In this document: piece after piece, positions 1-7,191 of the stretch
How positions within the stretch are numbered: position 1 is the first letter of the stretch
How the letters are laid out: each line of letters starts with the position of its first letter
Translations under genes and position numbers: made by a program
Notes under the pieces: model-generated
What the model was told of the DNA's origin: nothing
The model's input: only the letters and a program-made list of their open reading frames with translations
The model's database searches: none
Source of the DNA: DAOVRL01 sp023128595
GTDB taxonomy: Bacteria; Planctomycetota; Phycisphaerae; Sedimentisphaerales; Anaerobacaceae
Direction of reading: 5' to 3'
Assembly: GCA_030628155.1 (NCBI GenBank)
Contig: DAOVRL010000096.1
Span: 1 to 16,885 of the forward strand
DNA: 16,885 nt

Positions 1-7
1 ACGAATC

Positions 8-30
8 CATTCGACAAGCTCAGGACAGGC
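8..30. repeat. Short dispersed intergenic repeat (left edge)
   Basis: The stretch reads CATTCGACAAGCTCAGGACA followed by GGC. It resembles, from memory, a short sequence scattered between genes in many bacterial genomes, and its CTCAGG core is also present in the repeat units at 6874-6910 and 16326-16356. No gene is visible in 1-290. The stretch between this unit and repeat R1 is purine-rich, with a GGATTAG motif occurring more than once. Confidence 0.35.
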
Positions 31-101
31 TGGCACGAAGAAGATTGGGTGCAAAGGGGATAGAAAGGATTAGAGGATTAGGGAATTACTGGATTGGGGG
101 G

Positions 102-238
102 GGCCTCCTAAGAAAATAGCCGGTTCTTGGAGTGTAAGGGTTGAGATTGCCGCAGTCGCTGCGCTCCTTCGCAATGACGTGCGTGGGCTACTTTCTTCAG
201 TATGCATCCTGAGAATCAGGTGAGGTGGTGGCAATGAC
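102..238 (+). repeat. Long direct repeat, copy R1
   Basis: This stretch of about 137 nt matches 4286-4423 in the same orientation at roughly 86% identity by eye, with almost no indels. It contains two palindromic parts. The first has arms ATTGC (146-150) and GCAAT (171-175) around a perfect hairpin CGCAG-tcg-CTGCG (151-163). The second is CCTGA-gaa-TCAGG (208-220). Each part is followed by GCAATGAC. The minus strand can be read as a short open frame, but that frame is shared with R2 only because the repeat is shared. It ends about 50 bp beyond the stop codon of the large minus-strand gene. Confidence 0.85.
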
Positions 239-290
239 GAAAAACGGCCAAAATTCAAGATATCGCCCCGTGAACGGTTACCTTTGGTTT

Positions 291-3200
291 TCACCATTCG
301 TTGTGTAACCAGTAACCTGCGAAGGCAAGCAAATCCTTGAAATCGACAATTCCATCGCCTCCCTCAGGGGCAATATCTGCAAAGGGGGCATTTGTGTTCA
401 TCCAGTCGAGGGCGAAGACTGAGAGGTCGGGGAGGTTGATTCCCTGGCTGCCGTCGAATTCCACGGATGTGAGGTCGGCGGTTACGTCGAAGTCGAGCTG
501 GGCGGTATTGTTGAGGATGTCGCTTTCGAAGGAATCGCAGGTCAGCGTAGCGAGGATCGAGTGGGTTCCGACCGTCTGCGGTATGAGTTCGAATATCGCG
601 GAGACCTGATTGCCGTCCGGGATGGATGTCTGGGTGAGGGTAATCTCGTTGTCTGTGATGGTGAATTCGTTGCAGTCGGTGTTTACGTTGGTTATTGTCA
701 GTGCGCCGGGGATAGTGGCAATTATGTTGATGTTCTCGGCGATATCGGTTCCGACGTTTTTGACGCTGAGGATGCAGAGCATTCTTCTATCGAGCCTTGG
801 GGGAATTGGGAGGCAGGAGAGGGTAATTTCGGGGTCGGCCACACCGACGAGGTCGTATTCGGTGACGAAGGCGTCGCCATCGGAGTTATTGTCGCCGAAG
901 TTTGCCAGGAGGTTATTTGCGTAGGAGTGGAAGGCGATGACGGAGCCGTCCTTATTGATTGTCGGCGACAAACTGTCGTCTCGGCCCTGGTTTCCACAAG
1001 GGCATCGACTCATTTTTTTGACAGTGTTGAAGACCCTGTCCCAGAGGTAAACATCGCTGATATATTGACTGAGGAAGAATCCGGTGAGAGTTGTTGCGCT
1101 GGATTGATACACGACGAATCGGCCGTTGTAGTTTATGTCGGGCCTCGTGCAGTCTTTGTTGGCCTGCCAGCCGTTGTTTGAGAGGCTGACGAGTCTCGTT
1201 TCCGCTTTGAGTCTGTCGTGGATGAAGATGTCGCGTTTTTCGTTGATGTCGTTTTCGACGAGGTTTGTGGAGGATGAATCGAAGACGATGTATCGGCCGT
1301 TTCCGCTTATTCTGGGACTTCTTCCGTTGTAACAGCAGTCGCCGTCGCCCTGCTGAGAGGTTGAGGAGACGCTGACTCGCGTGGTTTCGCCGGTTTGGCG
1401 GTCGTGGAGATAGACGTCGGCTTTTCCGTTGGTGTCATCGGGGACGAGCTTAGAGGAGATTGCGAAGACAACGAATCGTCCATCGGCGCTCATATCGACG
1501 CCCCAGCAATCCTGTGTTCCCTGTTGGCCGTCGGTCGAGAGGCTGACTCTTGTGCAGGTTTCGGTCAGCAGGTCTTTTATATAGACGTCACGGTCTCGGT
1601 TGGTATCATTCGGGTCGAAGTTTGAGGCATCTGAGACGAAAGCGAGGTAGCGGTTGTCTGCGCTGATGGCGGTACTGAGAGACCATCCACCGCTGTGGTT
1701 GTTTCCGATCTCTCCGGAGGATGAAGAGCTGACGAGGCGCGTAGTTTTCCTGAGCCTGTCATGTATAAAGACGTCGCGACATGTATTTGTGTCGTTCCGG
1801 TCGAGGTTTGTTGCGGCAGAGTCGAAGACCACGAATCTTCCGTCGGGGCTGATGGTCGGCATCTGGTTGCTTGATCCGAGTTCTGCTTCGGCACCGGCGG
1901 AATTGACACTGACACGTTCGGTTGTTTTTTCCAGTCGGTCATGAACGAATATATCGTAACCCCAGGACCAGCCGAGGGTGCTGCGCCGCTCGAGGGTGTT
2001 GTTGTCATCGGGTACGAGGTTGATTGCCGTTGATGCGAACGCGACGAACCGCCCGTTTTCGCTAATGGAGACGTCTTTACTGGTATGCGGGTCCCAGCCG
2101 TCATCGGAAGCGGCGCCGATGGTTTGCTCGCCGTCAGATGACACGCTGACGAGGTCCATAATGCCTGAGCAGTCGGCGTAGCCGTCGTCTGTTGAGATGA
2201 AGGCATCCGGTCCGTCATCGCTTTCGTTGCCGGCGAAGTCTTTTGCTTCGACTTTGAAGTGGAATTCCGTCGCGGGGGTAAGGCATGATACGGTGTATGA
2301 TGAATAGCCGGTGCCTATTACGACCCACTCGCCATCTCTTTCGCCGTAGATGACGCAGTGGTCGATACCCACGTTGTCTTCGGGTTCGGACCATTCGAGG
2401 GTAATCTCAGTTGTTCCGAGGTGTTCTGCCCAGATGGATTTTGAAGCGGGCCAGGTTGGCGGGTGGTTGTCCGGGGTTTGCACGGTGGTGCGCGGGCCTT
2501 TTGTCCAATTGTCGGATGAGTCGCCGGCTTTTATTGAGAGGGTGTATTCCGTCCAGGGTTCGAGGCCTGTTACGTGGTAGTGGTGTGTTGATGCGGGGAC
2601 TTCATCGACGAGGACATTTGAGTAGTGGATATAGTTGTAGATTTGGTAGGCGGTGACGGCGACGTCGTCTTCGGCTGAGGTCCATTCGAGATCGAGGTAG
2701 GTTTCTTCGATATTTGATGCTGTTAGGTTGCAGTCATCCGGCCAGGTTGGTGCGTCTTCGATGGTTGAGACGGTGAGCGAGAGGGGGGCGCTCCAGTTAG
2801 CTTCCTCGTCACCGGCCTTTATTTTGAAATGGTATTCGGTCAAAGGCGAGAGGTCGTATATCCATTGGGTCGTCTCGGCGGGATTGGGTTCGGCGATCAG
2901 TTCACCGTCCTTATAGATGTGGTATCCTGCCAGTGCGATATTGTCTGTGGCGGCCGGCCAGAGGAGGTTTATTCTTGTAGAGCAGATATTCTTTGCGGTT
3001 AGTTCTGCTCCTCCGGGCCATTGCGGCTCTTCTTCATCTGGGCTGGTTCCTCCGTTGCAATCATCGTATGCGGTGTTTTCGATGATGACTTCATCTGCGA
3101 TATAGTGGAAGTCCTGGTCGCATCTTGGTAAGAGGTCGCTGGCTATACCGGTGTAGCCGCCCAGCCCGACTCTCTGGCCGGTAGCCGTGTGGTACAGCAG

Positions 3201-4001
3201 GACGGCGTAGTTTGCGGTGGCGTCGAGGGTTGCGAAGAGGTCGCCGCAAGGGCTGAAGCCCCACCACATATTTGAGCTTACTCCGACGGGATAGCTGGTC
3301 ATTGTTTTGAGGTTTACGAGGAAGGCGGAGATGATCTGGCCTGATTTTTTTGAGTAGAAGAATGCGGCATCCTTATTGTTGAGGTTCTTTGGCGAGAAGC
3401 CCCAACCGGCGGATGAGACTGATGTTGCCTGCGAATCGACGAAGACGTTGTCGTCAGGGTAGTGGATGTCGACCACTTTGATGTAGAGGCCGCCGGTTTG
3501 TGTTTCGATGGCGGCGGCGAAGTATCTTCCCGATGGGCTGAAGCCGAGGGCGGATTCGTTTATAAATCCTTCGAAGAAATTGATTTCGTTGTCGCTGTAC
3601 GATAGCATGTTGAACAGGCGGATGTGATATTTTCCGTTCAGATCGAGCAAATGTATTACGAAGTGGTGGTCGTTGGGGCTGAAACCCCAGTTTGCTTGGC
3701 TGACCGTTCCATCGAACCTTGCTCTTTCGTCTTCACTGGCTTTGACGATTAGGGCCAGCACTACACCGCCCACTACGGGTTGGGTTTCTACTATGAGTTC
3801 ATAGTTGGAGCCCGGCGAGGCCATGCTTCCGGTGATGAAGCTGGAGGAATCGCTCATGGCGGGGGCCTCGAAGGCCGTGGGGATAGAGTAGTCGCCGGTT
3901 TTTTGACAGCCACAGTCAATACCGCGGCGGTCAGCGGCGAAACCCAATGAGCACGGCAAAAGCAGTAGTGCTGTTATCAGGAACACTTGTCTAATCTTCA
4001 T
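291..4001 (-). CDS. Large secreted multidomain protein: WGFSP repeats, three FN3 domains, seven-repeat beta-propeller, dockerin-like C-terminus
   Basis: The protein is 1236 aa from the chosen start. An Sec signal peptide (MKIRQVFLITALLLLPCSLG, then FAA) opens it. Residues ~65-300 hold four WGFSP/LGFSP-type repeats (near 105, 152, 200, 248) that look like an open beta-propeller. Three fibronectin type III domains follow (~327-415, ~418-510, ~516-605), each starting near a P-x-W-P motif. Residues ~615-1047 contain seven PD40/TolB-like repeats of the form S-x-D-G-R-F-V-V-F-x-S, enough for a seven-bladed propeller. Residues ~1050-1177 resemble a DUF11/CARDB beta-sandwich. The last ~55 residues are dockerin-like, with Asp-rich loops DGSQGINLPDL and GGDGIVDFKDL. 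The frame is open further upstream to 4151, but I chose the ATG at 4001 because AAGGAG lies six bases before it, the signal peptide starts there, and a promoter lies inside the longer frame. Likely a cell-surface or extracellular complex component; ligand and function are unknown. No convincing terminator was seen downstream. Confidence 0.85.
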   Translation of the reverse strand: MKIRQVFLITALLLLPCSLGFAADRRGIDCGCQKTGDYSIPTAFEAPAMSDSSSFITGSMASPGSNYELIVETQPVVGGVVLALIVKASEDERARFDGTVSQANWGFSPNDHHFVIHLLDLNGKYHIRLFNMLSYSDNEINFFEGFINESALGFSPSGRYFAAAIETQTGGLYIKVVDIHYPDDNVFVDSQATSVSSAGWGFSPKNLNNKDAAFFYSKKSGQIISAFLVNLKTMTSYPVGVSSNMWWGFSPCGDLFATLDATANYAVLLYHTATGQRVGLGGYTGIASDLLPRCDQDFHYIADEVIIENTAYDDCNGGTSPDEEEPQWPGGAELTAKNICSTRINLLWPAATDNIALAGYHIYKDGELIAEPNPAETTQWIYDLSPLTEYHFKIKAGDEEANWSAPLSLTVSTIEDAPTWPDDCNLTASNIEETYLDLEWTSAEDDVAVTAYQIYNYIHYSNVLVDEVPASTHHYHVTGLEPWTEYTLSIKAGDSSDNWTKGPRTTVQTPDNHPPTWPASKSIWAEHLGTTEITLEWSEPEDNVGIDHCVIYGERDGEWVVIGTGYSSYTVSCLTPATEFHFKVEAKDFAGNESDDGPDAFISTDDGYADCSGIMDLVSVSSDGEQTIGAASDDGWDPHTSKDVSISENGRFVAFASTAINLVPDDNNTLERRSTLGWSWGYDIFVHDRLEKTTERVSVNSAGAEAELGSSNQMPTISPDGRFVVFDSAATNLDRNDTNTCRDVFIHDRLRKTTRLVSSSSSGEIGNNHSGGWSLSTAISADNRYLAFVSDASNFDPNDTNRDRDVYIKDLLTETCTRVSLSTDGQQGTQDCWGVDMSADGRFVVFAISSKLVPDDTNGKADVYLHDRQTGETTRVSVSSTSQQGDGDCCYNGRSPRISGNGRYIVFDSSSTNLVENDINEKRDIFIHDRLKAETRLVSLSNNGWQANKDCTRPDINYNGRFVVYQSSATTLTGFFLSQYISDVYLWDRVFNTVKKMSRCPCGNQGRDDSLSPTINKDGSVIAFHSYANNLLANFGDNNSDGDAFVTEYDLVGVADPEITLSCLPIPPRLDRRMLCILSVKNVGTDIAENINIIATIPGALTITNVNTDCNEFTITDNEITLTQTSIPDGNQVSAIFELIPQTVGTHSILATLTCDSFESDILNNTAQLDFDVTADLTSVEFDGSQGINLPDLSVFALDWMNTNAPFADIAPEGGDGIVDFKDLLAFAGYWLHNEW

Positions 4002-4107
4002 ATTCATCTCCTTTTCACAAACCACGTCCCCAACGAAGAACGAACGTACTGTGCGGAGTTTCCCGTACAGACGATTAAATGGCCCTGCTAAGACCTCCAA
4101 TATCATT

Positions 4108-4136
4108 AGAGTACCAAATTCATCGCGAATTGTCAA
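4108..4136 (-). promoter_or_regulatory. Predicted sigma-70-type promoter for the large secreted protein
   Basis: On the minus strand a perfect -35 box TTGACA (4131-4136) is followed after 17 bp by TACTCT (4108-4113), a weak -10 box. It would give a leader of about 100 nt before the ATG at 4001. Its position inside the longer open frame supports the shorter gene start. Confidence 0.5.
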
Positions 4137-4285
4137 CTGATCTTGGCTCAAACTCAGGGCTTTTATCGTAAGCTTTTTTTCGGCAGGTTGTTGTGGAGTC
4201 AGAAACAGGCAGGGATTTTGGAAATAAGGAGTTGATCCCCGGCAAAGACGTGCGGGGACAGGGATTGCCGCGGCCCGGCTGCGGT

Positions 4286-4423
4286 GGACCTCGTAAGAAA
4301 ATAGCCGGTTTTTGCAGCCTGAGGATTGAGATTGCCGCAGTCGCTGCGCTCTTTCGCAATGACGTGCGGAGGCTATTTTCTTCTATATGCATCCTGAGAA
4401 TCAGGTGAGGTGCATGCAATGAC
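4286..4423 (+). repeat. Long direct repeat, copy R2
   Basis: Second copy of the R1 repeat. The same hairpin parts are conserved: ATTGC (4331-4335), CGCAG-tcg-CTGCG (4336-4348), GCAAT (4356-4360) and CCTGA-gaa-TCAGG (4393-4405). Most differences from R1 fall outside these stems. It lies upstream of the promoter of the large minus-strand gene, so the whole transcription unit sits between R1 and R2. Confidence 0.85.
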
Positions 4424-4470
4424 AGTGGTGGTGGGGGGATTAGAGAGGGAGAGGCGATCCTCGCGCAGGG

Positions 4471-4557
4471 GCCCCCGGCCGGAGGCCGGGTATGAAAAGG
4501 CGCCGGCCACAGGTGGCGGGGCTAAACAAACGCCGCCGTTCCGGCGGCGGCTAAACG
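4471..4557. repeat. Cluster of three GC-rich hairpins, two with a GGCTAAAC tail
   Basis: Three short palindromes lie within about 85 bp: CCCGGCC-gga-GGCCGGG (4474-4490), GCCAC-ag-GTGGC within 4501-4520, and CGCCGCCG-ttc-CGGCGGCG (4531-4549). The second and third are followed by GGCTAAAC. The hairpin at 6933-6951 followed by CTAAGG and the GGCTAAAC at 9400-9406 look like the same family. Open frames across this stretch are low-complexity and I do not call a gene. The rest of 4424-4664 is G-rich with no recognisable feature. Confidence 0.7.
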
Positions 4558-4664
4558 GGGTGGCGGGCGGGGGAAATCGGGAGGTTTTTTGGGGGAAGTG
4601 GATTTTTGGGCGAGAAAGGCGGATTGTGGGCGGGAAAAAATGTGCAAAAAAAGGCAGTTATCTG

Positions 4665-4694
4665 TTGACAAATCTGCGCCAAGTATAGTAGAAT
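4665..4694 (+). promoter_or_regulatory. Strong sigma-70-type promoter for the beta-helix protein
   Basis: A perfect TTGACA (4665-4670) is followed after 18 bp by TAGAAT (4689-4694), five of six matches to TATAAT. An overlapping TATAGT at 4684-4689 has poor spacing. Transcription would start near 4701, leaving a leader of about 355 nt before the ATG at 5056. Confidence 0.7.
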
Positions 4695-4700
4695 CTTGGT

Positions 4701-5055
4701 GTATAGGGTTTCAAAGCGAGTCGTTGGAACCGAAGGAGTAGTGGTAGAGCAAGCATCTCTTGATTGATTGGACTACCCACTAAGGCCGCAGGCGCGATCT
4801 ACGGGTTGTGCATCCTGGAGGACGCGGCAGCGGAATAATTACCAGCAGGAGTATGTGAATGTTTCGTAGAAGCAGGATAATTGTATGGCCGTGAAGAGGG
4901 GGAGAAGGGAGGTGGTGCGCCGGCGCTAAAAGGCTCGTGTCAGGAGGACGGGATCGTAACGTAAGGAGGCAATAGAAAGGCAGTAAGATGTGCTGCGGAG
5001 GGTCCGCAGCAAGAATGAAATTGTTAGACAATAATTTTTTGAAGGAGAAGTAAAA
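4701..5055 (+). promoter_or_regulatory. Long 5' leader with several possible stems, possible structured RNA
   Basis: The leader holds no clear gene. Possible helices in order are GGTTTC/GGAACC (4707-4712 with 4726-4731); AGTGGTAG/CTACCCACT with one bulge (4740-4747 with 4773-4781), enclosing CAAG-catct-CTTG (4750-4762); GCCGC/GCGGC (4785-4789 with 4824-4828); a 9-bp perfect stem TGCTGCGGA/TCCGCAGCA with a GGG loop (4991-5011); and a weak ATTGT/ACAAT stem (5020-5032) just before the ribosome binding site. I do not recognise a known riboswitch class. A tiny 11-codon frame begins at an ATG near 4859, but nothing supports it as a gene. Confidence 0.45.
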
Positions 5056-6624
5056 ATGAAACGTTTATTAACAATTTGTTTGGTAGCGGCCATTGTGCTG
5101 GCCGTGAGCGGCACGGCACAGGCGGCGACAATAACGGTGGGGCCAAGTGGGCCGCCTACCTATAACTATGCTACTATCCAAGAAGGCATCGATGCCGCCG
5201 ATCCGCTTGGCGGCGATACCATCATCGTGGCGGCGGGGACGTATCATGAAACACATGAACATGGTCCTGGGGGAGGAGTCGCAGTTGACATTCCCTGGTT
5301 TGCCGAGGGTACCGGTGGGCTGACCATTCAGTCAAGTGACGGGCCAGAAAACACAATTATAGATTGTAATATGGGTGGTGCGGATGGACGGGCTGCTTGG
5401 GGCGTTCAGATGAATAGCAACAACATAACCTTCACCGGTTTCACGGTGAAGAATGCTTGGAGTGTGATAAACCAGGTATCCGGGAAAGGTCACAACCTGA
5501 GCAACCTTATCATCACCGATTTTGTGAACTACGGGCTTGGGATTTACGCTGCTCACAACTGCACATTTAGCAATATCAACATCCACAATAATGACGTGAG
5601 CAATTCCAATAATAGGACTGTTAAGGGCATCGACATCCAGGAGTACGGTTCTGGGGGTAATACCTACAACACATTTGAGAATATCACCATATACAACATA
5701 GAAACAACAGGAGATTGGGGTTGCTCCTATGGCATTTCCTGGGAAGGTGATAATGCAGCTACGCACCCCAGCAACGATAACACCTTTACCAACTTGACGA
5801 TACATAATATCAATGCGACCTATTTTGCTCGAGGCCTTTACCTTATCGCAAAAGAAACCAATGCCATCGAGAATGCCACCTTCTCAGGAGGCAGTGTCTA
5901 CAATGTGGTCGATAGTGTGCCCAATCCCAATTATTCGTGGGGCATTTATGTTCGGGGTGGGGTCAATAATTTAAGCATAAGTGGGTTCAATGTTACCAAC
6001 TGCAATAAAGGAATTTATGTCAGCCACAGCACCTATCCACCGTCCCAAAATATTGACATCCACTGCAACAATATTGTAGGGAATACGGAATATGGGGTAC
6101 AAGATTACAACGGAGACAACGATGTCGATGCCACGCTCAACTGGTGGGGCGATAACAGCGGGCCATTGCATCCCACGACTAACCCGGGTGGCTCGGGCAA
6201 TGCGGTCAGCGATAACGTTGATTACGACCCGTGGACTCTCCACTTCACCTGCTCCGGTTTTGAGGCACCCATGGATAAAGGTCCGGTAAAGGTAAAGAAA
6301 AACAGGGTGCTCCCGCTTAAGGCGGAACTGTTAGATGGAGATGGGTATCCTGTAACCGATGTCGGGATTACTGCACCGCCGGTGATTCAGGTCCTCTTCG
6401 ACTCTGGATTAGGAGAGGATCCACTGGATGTAAGTGACGATGCATTAGCAGCAGGGCAGGGTGACGACGGTAATCAGTTTGTCTTTACAGGCAGCAACTG
6501 GCAGTTTAACCTGAAAACGAAGAACTATAGTGCAACAGGGACATACACTGTAACAATGGTTTCGGCAAATGAGTGCGAGTACGTCATTGACCCAACCTGT
6601 ACGGCCGAATTCGTCATCGACTAA
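5056..6624 (+). CDS. Secreted right-handed parallel beta-helix (NosD-like) protein
   Basis: The protein is 522 aa. A Sec signal peptide occupies residues 1-23, with likely cleavage at AQA|AT. Residues ~37-60 (ATIQEGIDAA, DTIIVAAGTY) are the usual entry into a right-handed beta-helix of the NosD/DUF1565 type. Residues ~95-350 are Asn-rich coils with many N-x-[IL]-x-[IL] steps. NWWGDNSGP (362-370) and NPGGSGNAVSDNVDYDPW (376-393) are the typical closing motif of such helices. Residues 401-522 form a separate beta-rich domain that starts KGPVKVKKNRVLPLKAELLD and resembles the C-terminal 'PVKV-x-K-x-G-x-x-x-P-V-K' domain found after adhesins and hydrolases. No catalytic residues are identifiable, so a polysaccharide lyase, an epimerase and a purely binding role all remain possible. 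AAGGAG (5042-5047) sits eight bases before the ATG. It appears to be a single-gene transcript with its own promoter and terminators. Confidence 0.85.
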   Translation: MKRLLTICLVAAIVLAVSGTAQAATITVGPSGPPTYNYATIQEGIDAADPLGGDTIIVAAGTYHETHEHGPGGGVAVDIPWFAEGTGGLTIQSSDGPENTIIDCNMGGADGRAAWGVQMNSNNITFTGFTVKNAWSVINQVSGKGHNLSNLIITDFVNYGLGIYAAHNCTFSNINIHNNDVSNSNNRTVKGIDIQEYGSGGNTYNTFENITIYNIETTGDWGCSYGISWEGDNAATHPSNDNTFTNLTIHNINATYFARGLYLIAKETNAIENATFSGGSVYNVVDSVPNPNYSWGIYVRGGVNNLSISGFNVTNCNKGIYVSHSTYPPSQNIDIHCNNIVGNTEYGVQDYNGDNDVDATLNWWGDNSGPLHPTTNPGGSGNAVSDNVDYDPWTLHFTCSGFEAPMDKGPVKVKKNRVLPLKAELLDGDGYPVTDVGITAPPVIQVLFDSGLGEDPLDVSDDALAAGQGDDGNQFVFTGSNWQFNLKTKNYSATGTYTVTMVSANECEYVIDPTCTAEFVID

Positions 6625-6632
6625 GAAGGGTA

Positions 6633-6695
6633 CCAGAACCGTCGTCGACAGGAATTTTCGCAGATACGGATTATGCCATCTGTTTTCGGTTCTGG
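6633..6695. other. Nested inverted repeat just after the beta-helix gene
   Basis: Perfect 9-bp arms CCAGAACCG (6633-6641) and CGGTTCTGG (6687-6695) enclose a second pair CAGAT/ATCTG (6661-6665 with 6678-6682). The outer arm starts only 8 bp after the stop codon. There is no T run after it, so it looks more like a 3' mRNA-stabilising structure or a small palindromic repeat than a terminator. Confidence 0.5.
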
Positions 6696-6742
6696 CGGCG
6701 ACTGATTTAGGCCATAACTAAGGATGGTTGGTTTTTGGAAAG

Positions 6743-6780
6743 AGGGCTGTGAGCGTGTTTGCTTGCAGCCCTTGTTTTTT
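6743..6780 (+). terminator. Intrinsic terminator of the beta-helix gene
   Basis: An 11-bp stem GGGCTGTGAGC/GCTTGCAGCCC, fully paired if two G-U wobbles are allowed, closes a 6-nt loop GTGTTT and is followed by TTGTTTTTT (6772-6780). Confidence 0.85.
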
Positions 6781-6843
6781 GGGGAGGGAGGCGGGGGGGA
6801 AGAATTGATTAGTGATGAGTGATAATTGATTATTGGTGCGGAG

Positions 6844-6868
6844 GCCGTGCTGCGCACGGCGGTTTTTT
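6844..6868 (+). terminator. Second terminator-like hairpin
   Basis: A perfect 7-bp stem GCCGTGC-tgc-GCACGGC (6844-6860) is followed by GG and six T (6863-6868). It could back up the terminator at 6743-6780, or be another GC-rich palindromic repeat that happens to precede T residues. Confidence 0.5.
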
Positions 6869-6873
6869 GGAAC

Positions 6874-6910
6874 AGATCCTTTGATCCGCCGCGGCGGACT
6901 CAGGGTGAAA
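6874..6910 (+). repeat. Dispersed palindromic repeat, CAGATCCTT...CTCAGGGTGAAA type
   Basis: The unit runs from CAGATCCTTTGA to CTCAGGGTGAAA around a perfect 14-bp palindrome TCCGCCGCGGCGGA (6885-6898). The reverse complement of 16326-16356 has the same two ends, CAGACCCTTCG and CTCAGGGTGACA, so there are two copies in opposite orientation in the window. Confidence 0.6.
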
Positions 6911-6932
6911 CAAACCCCCTGGGGGAGAAGAA

Positions 6933-6957
6933 CCCCCAGCAGTGCTGGGGGCTAAGG
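6933..6957. repeat. GC-rich hairpin with CTAAGG tail
   Basis: The arms CCCCCAGCA and TGCTGGGGG (6933-6951) form a perfect hairpin around a single G, followed by CTAAGG. It resembles the hairpins with GGCTAAAC tails at 4501-4557. A short CCCCC-t-GGGGG palindrome (6915-6925) precedes it. From 6958 to 7052 I see only G-rich sequence with no gene. Confidence 0.6.
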
Positions 6958-7052
6958 ATTCGTGGTCGTGGCGAGGACGGCTAAAAGGGGGTGGGTGTGA
7001 AAGTGGGGAAAATCACGATGAAAACGGGGGGAAATAAATTCTTCTTGTTTTC

Positions 7053-7080
7053 TTCACATAGGGGTGGAAAATGTTATACT
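7053..7080 (+). promoter_or_regulatory. Predicted sigma-70-type promoter of the isomerase/oxidoreductase pair
   Basis: TTCACA (7053-7058) and TATACT (7075-7080), each five of six matches to consensus, are separated by 16 bp. Transcription would start near 7087 and give a leader of about 105 nt. Confidence 0.6.
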
Positions 7081-7088
7081 TGCTGTTT

Positions 7089-7111
7089 CCGACTACCCTT
7101 TTGGGTGTCGG
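7089..7111 (+). other. Hairpin at the predicted 5' end of the mRNA
   Basis: CCGAC-t-ACCC-tttt-GGGT-GTCGG forms a 9-bp stem with one bulged T and a TTTT loop, starting within a few bases of the predicted transcription start. It is probably an mRNA-protecting 5' stem or part of a regulatory site. It is not a terminator, because no T run follows. Confidence 0.45.
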
Positions 7112-7191
7112 TATCGGGGTATGTGAGGGTGGTGAGCTTATAGTCTGGTAGGAGTTTCATCGTAAATCAACCTTTATTTAAGGGGCAGGTT

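Noticed and set aside
70..297. Open reading frame on the minus strand, similar in protein to one at 4120-4419
   Set aside because: The similarity comes entirely from the R1/R2 DNA repeat. No ribosome binding site and no protein-like composition.
561..1181. 206-codon plus-strand frame inside the large secreted protein gene
   Set aside because: Val/Gly/Asp-rich shadow opposite clearly real domains. The same holds for the minus-strand frame at 1577-2218, which overlaps the propeller in another frame.
4002..4151. A 50-residue N-terminal extension of the large secreted protein
   Set aside because: It covers the predicted promoter and leader. A good ribosome binding site and signal peptide start at 4001.
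102..4423. Insertion sequence or integron cassette around the large gene
   Set aside because: No transposase or integrase frame, no terminal inverted repeats enclosing one, and R1/R2 are not attC-like in arrangement. Only direct repeats are supported.
4410..4688. Possible 92-aa protein on the plus strand
   Set aside because: It runs through the GC-rich hairpin repeats and into the promoter of the beta-helix gene, and is low-complexity Arg/Gly-rich.
4701..4850. tRNA or known riboswitch (c-di-GMP type) in the leader
   Set aside because: No cloverleaf with T-arm consensus and no GEMM-type conserved core could be traced.
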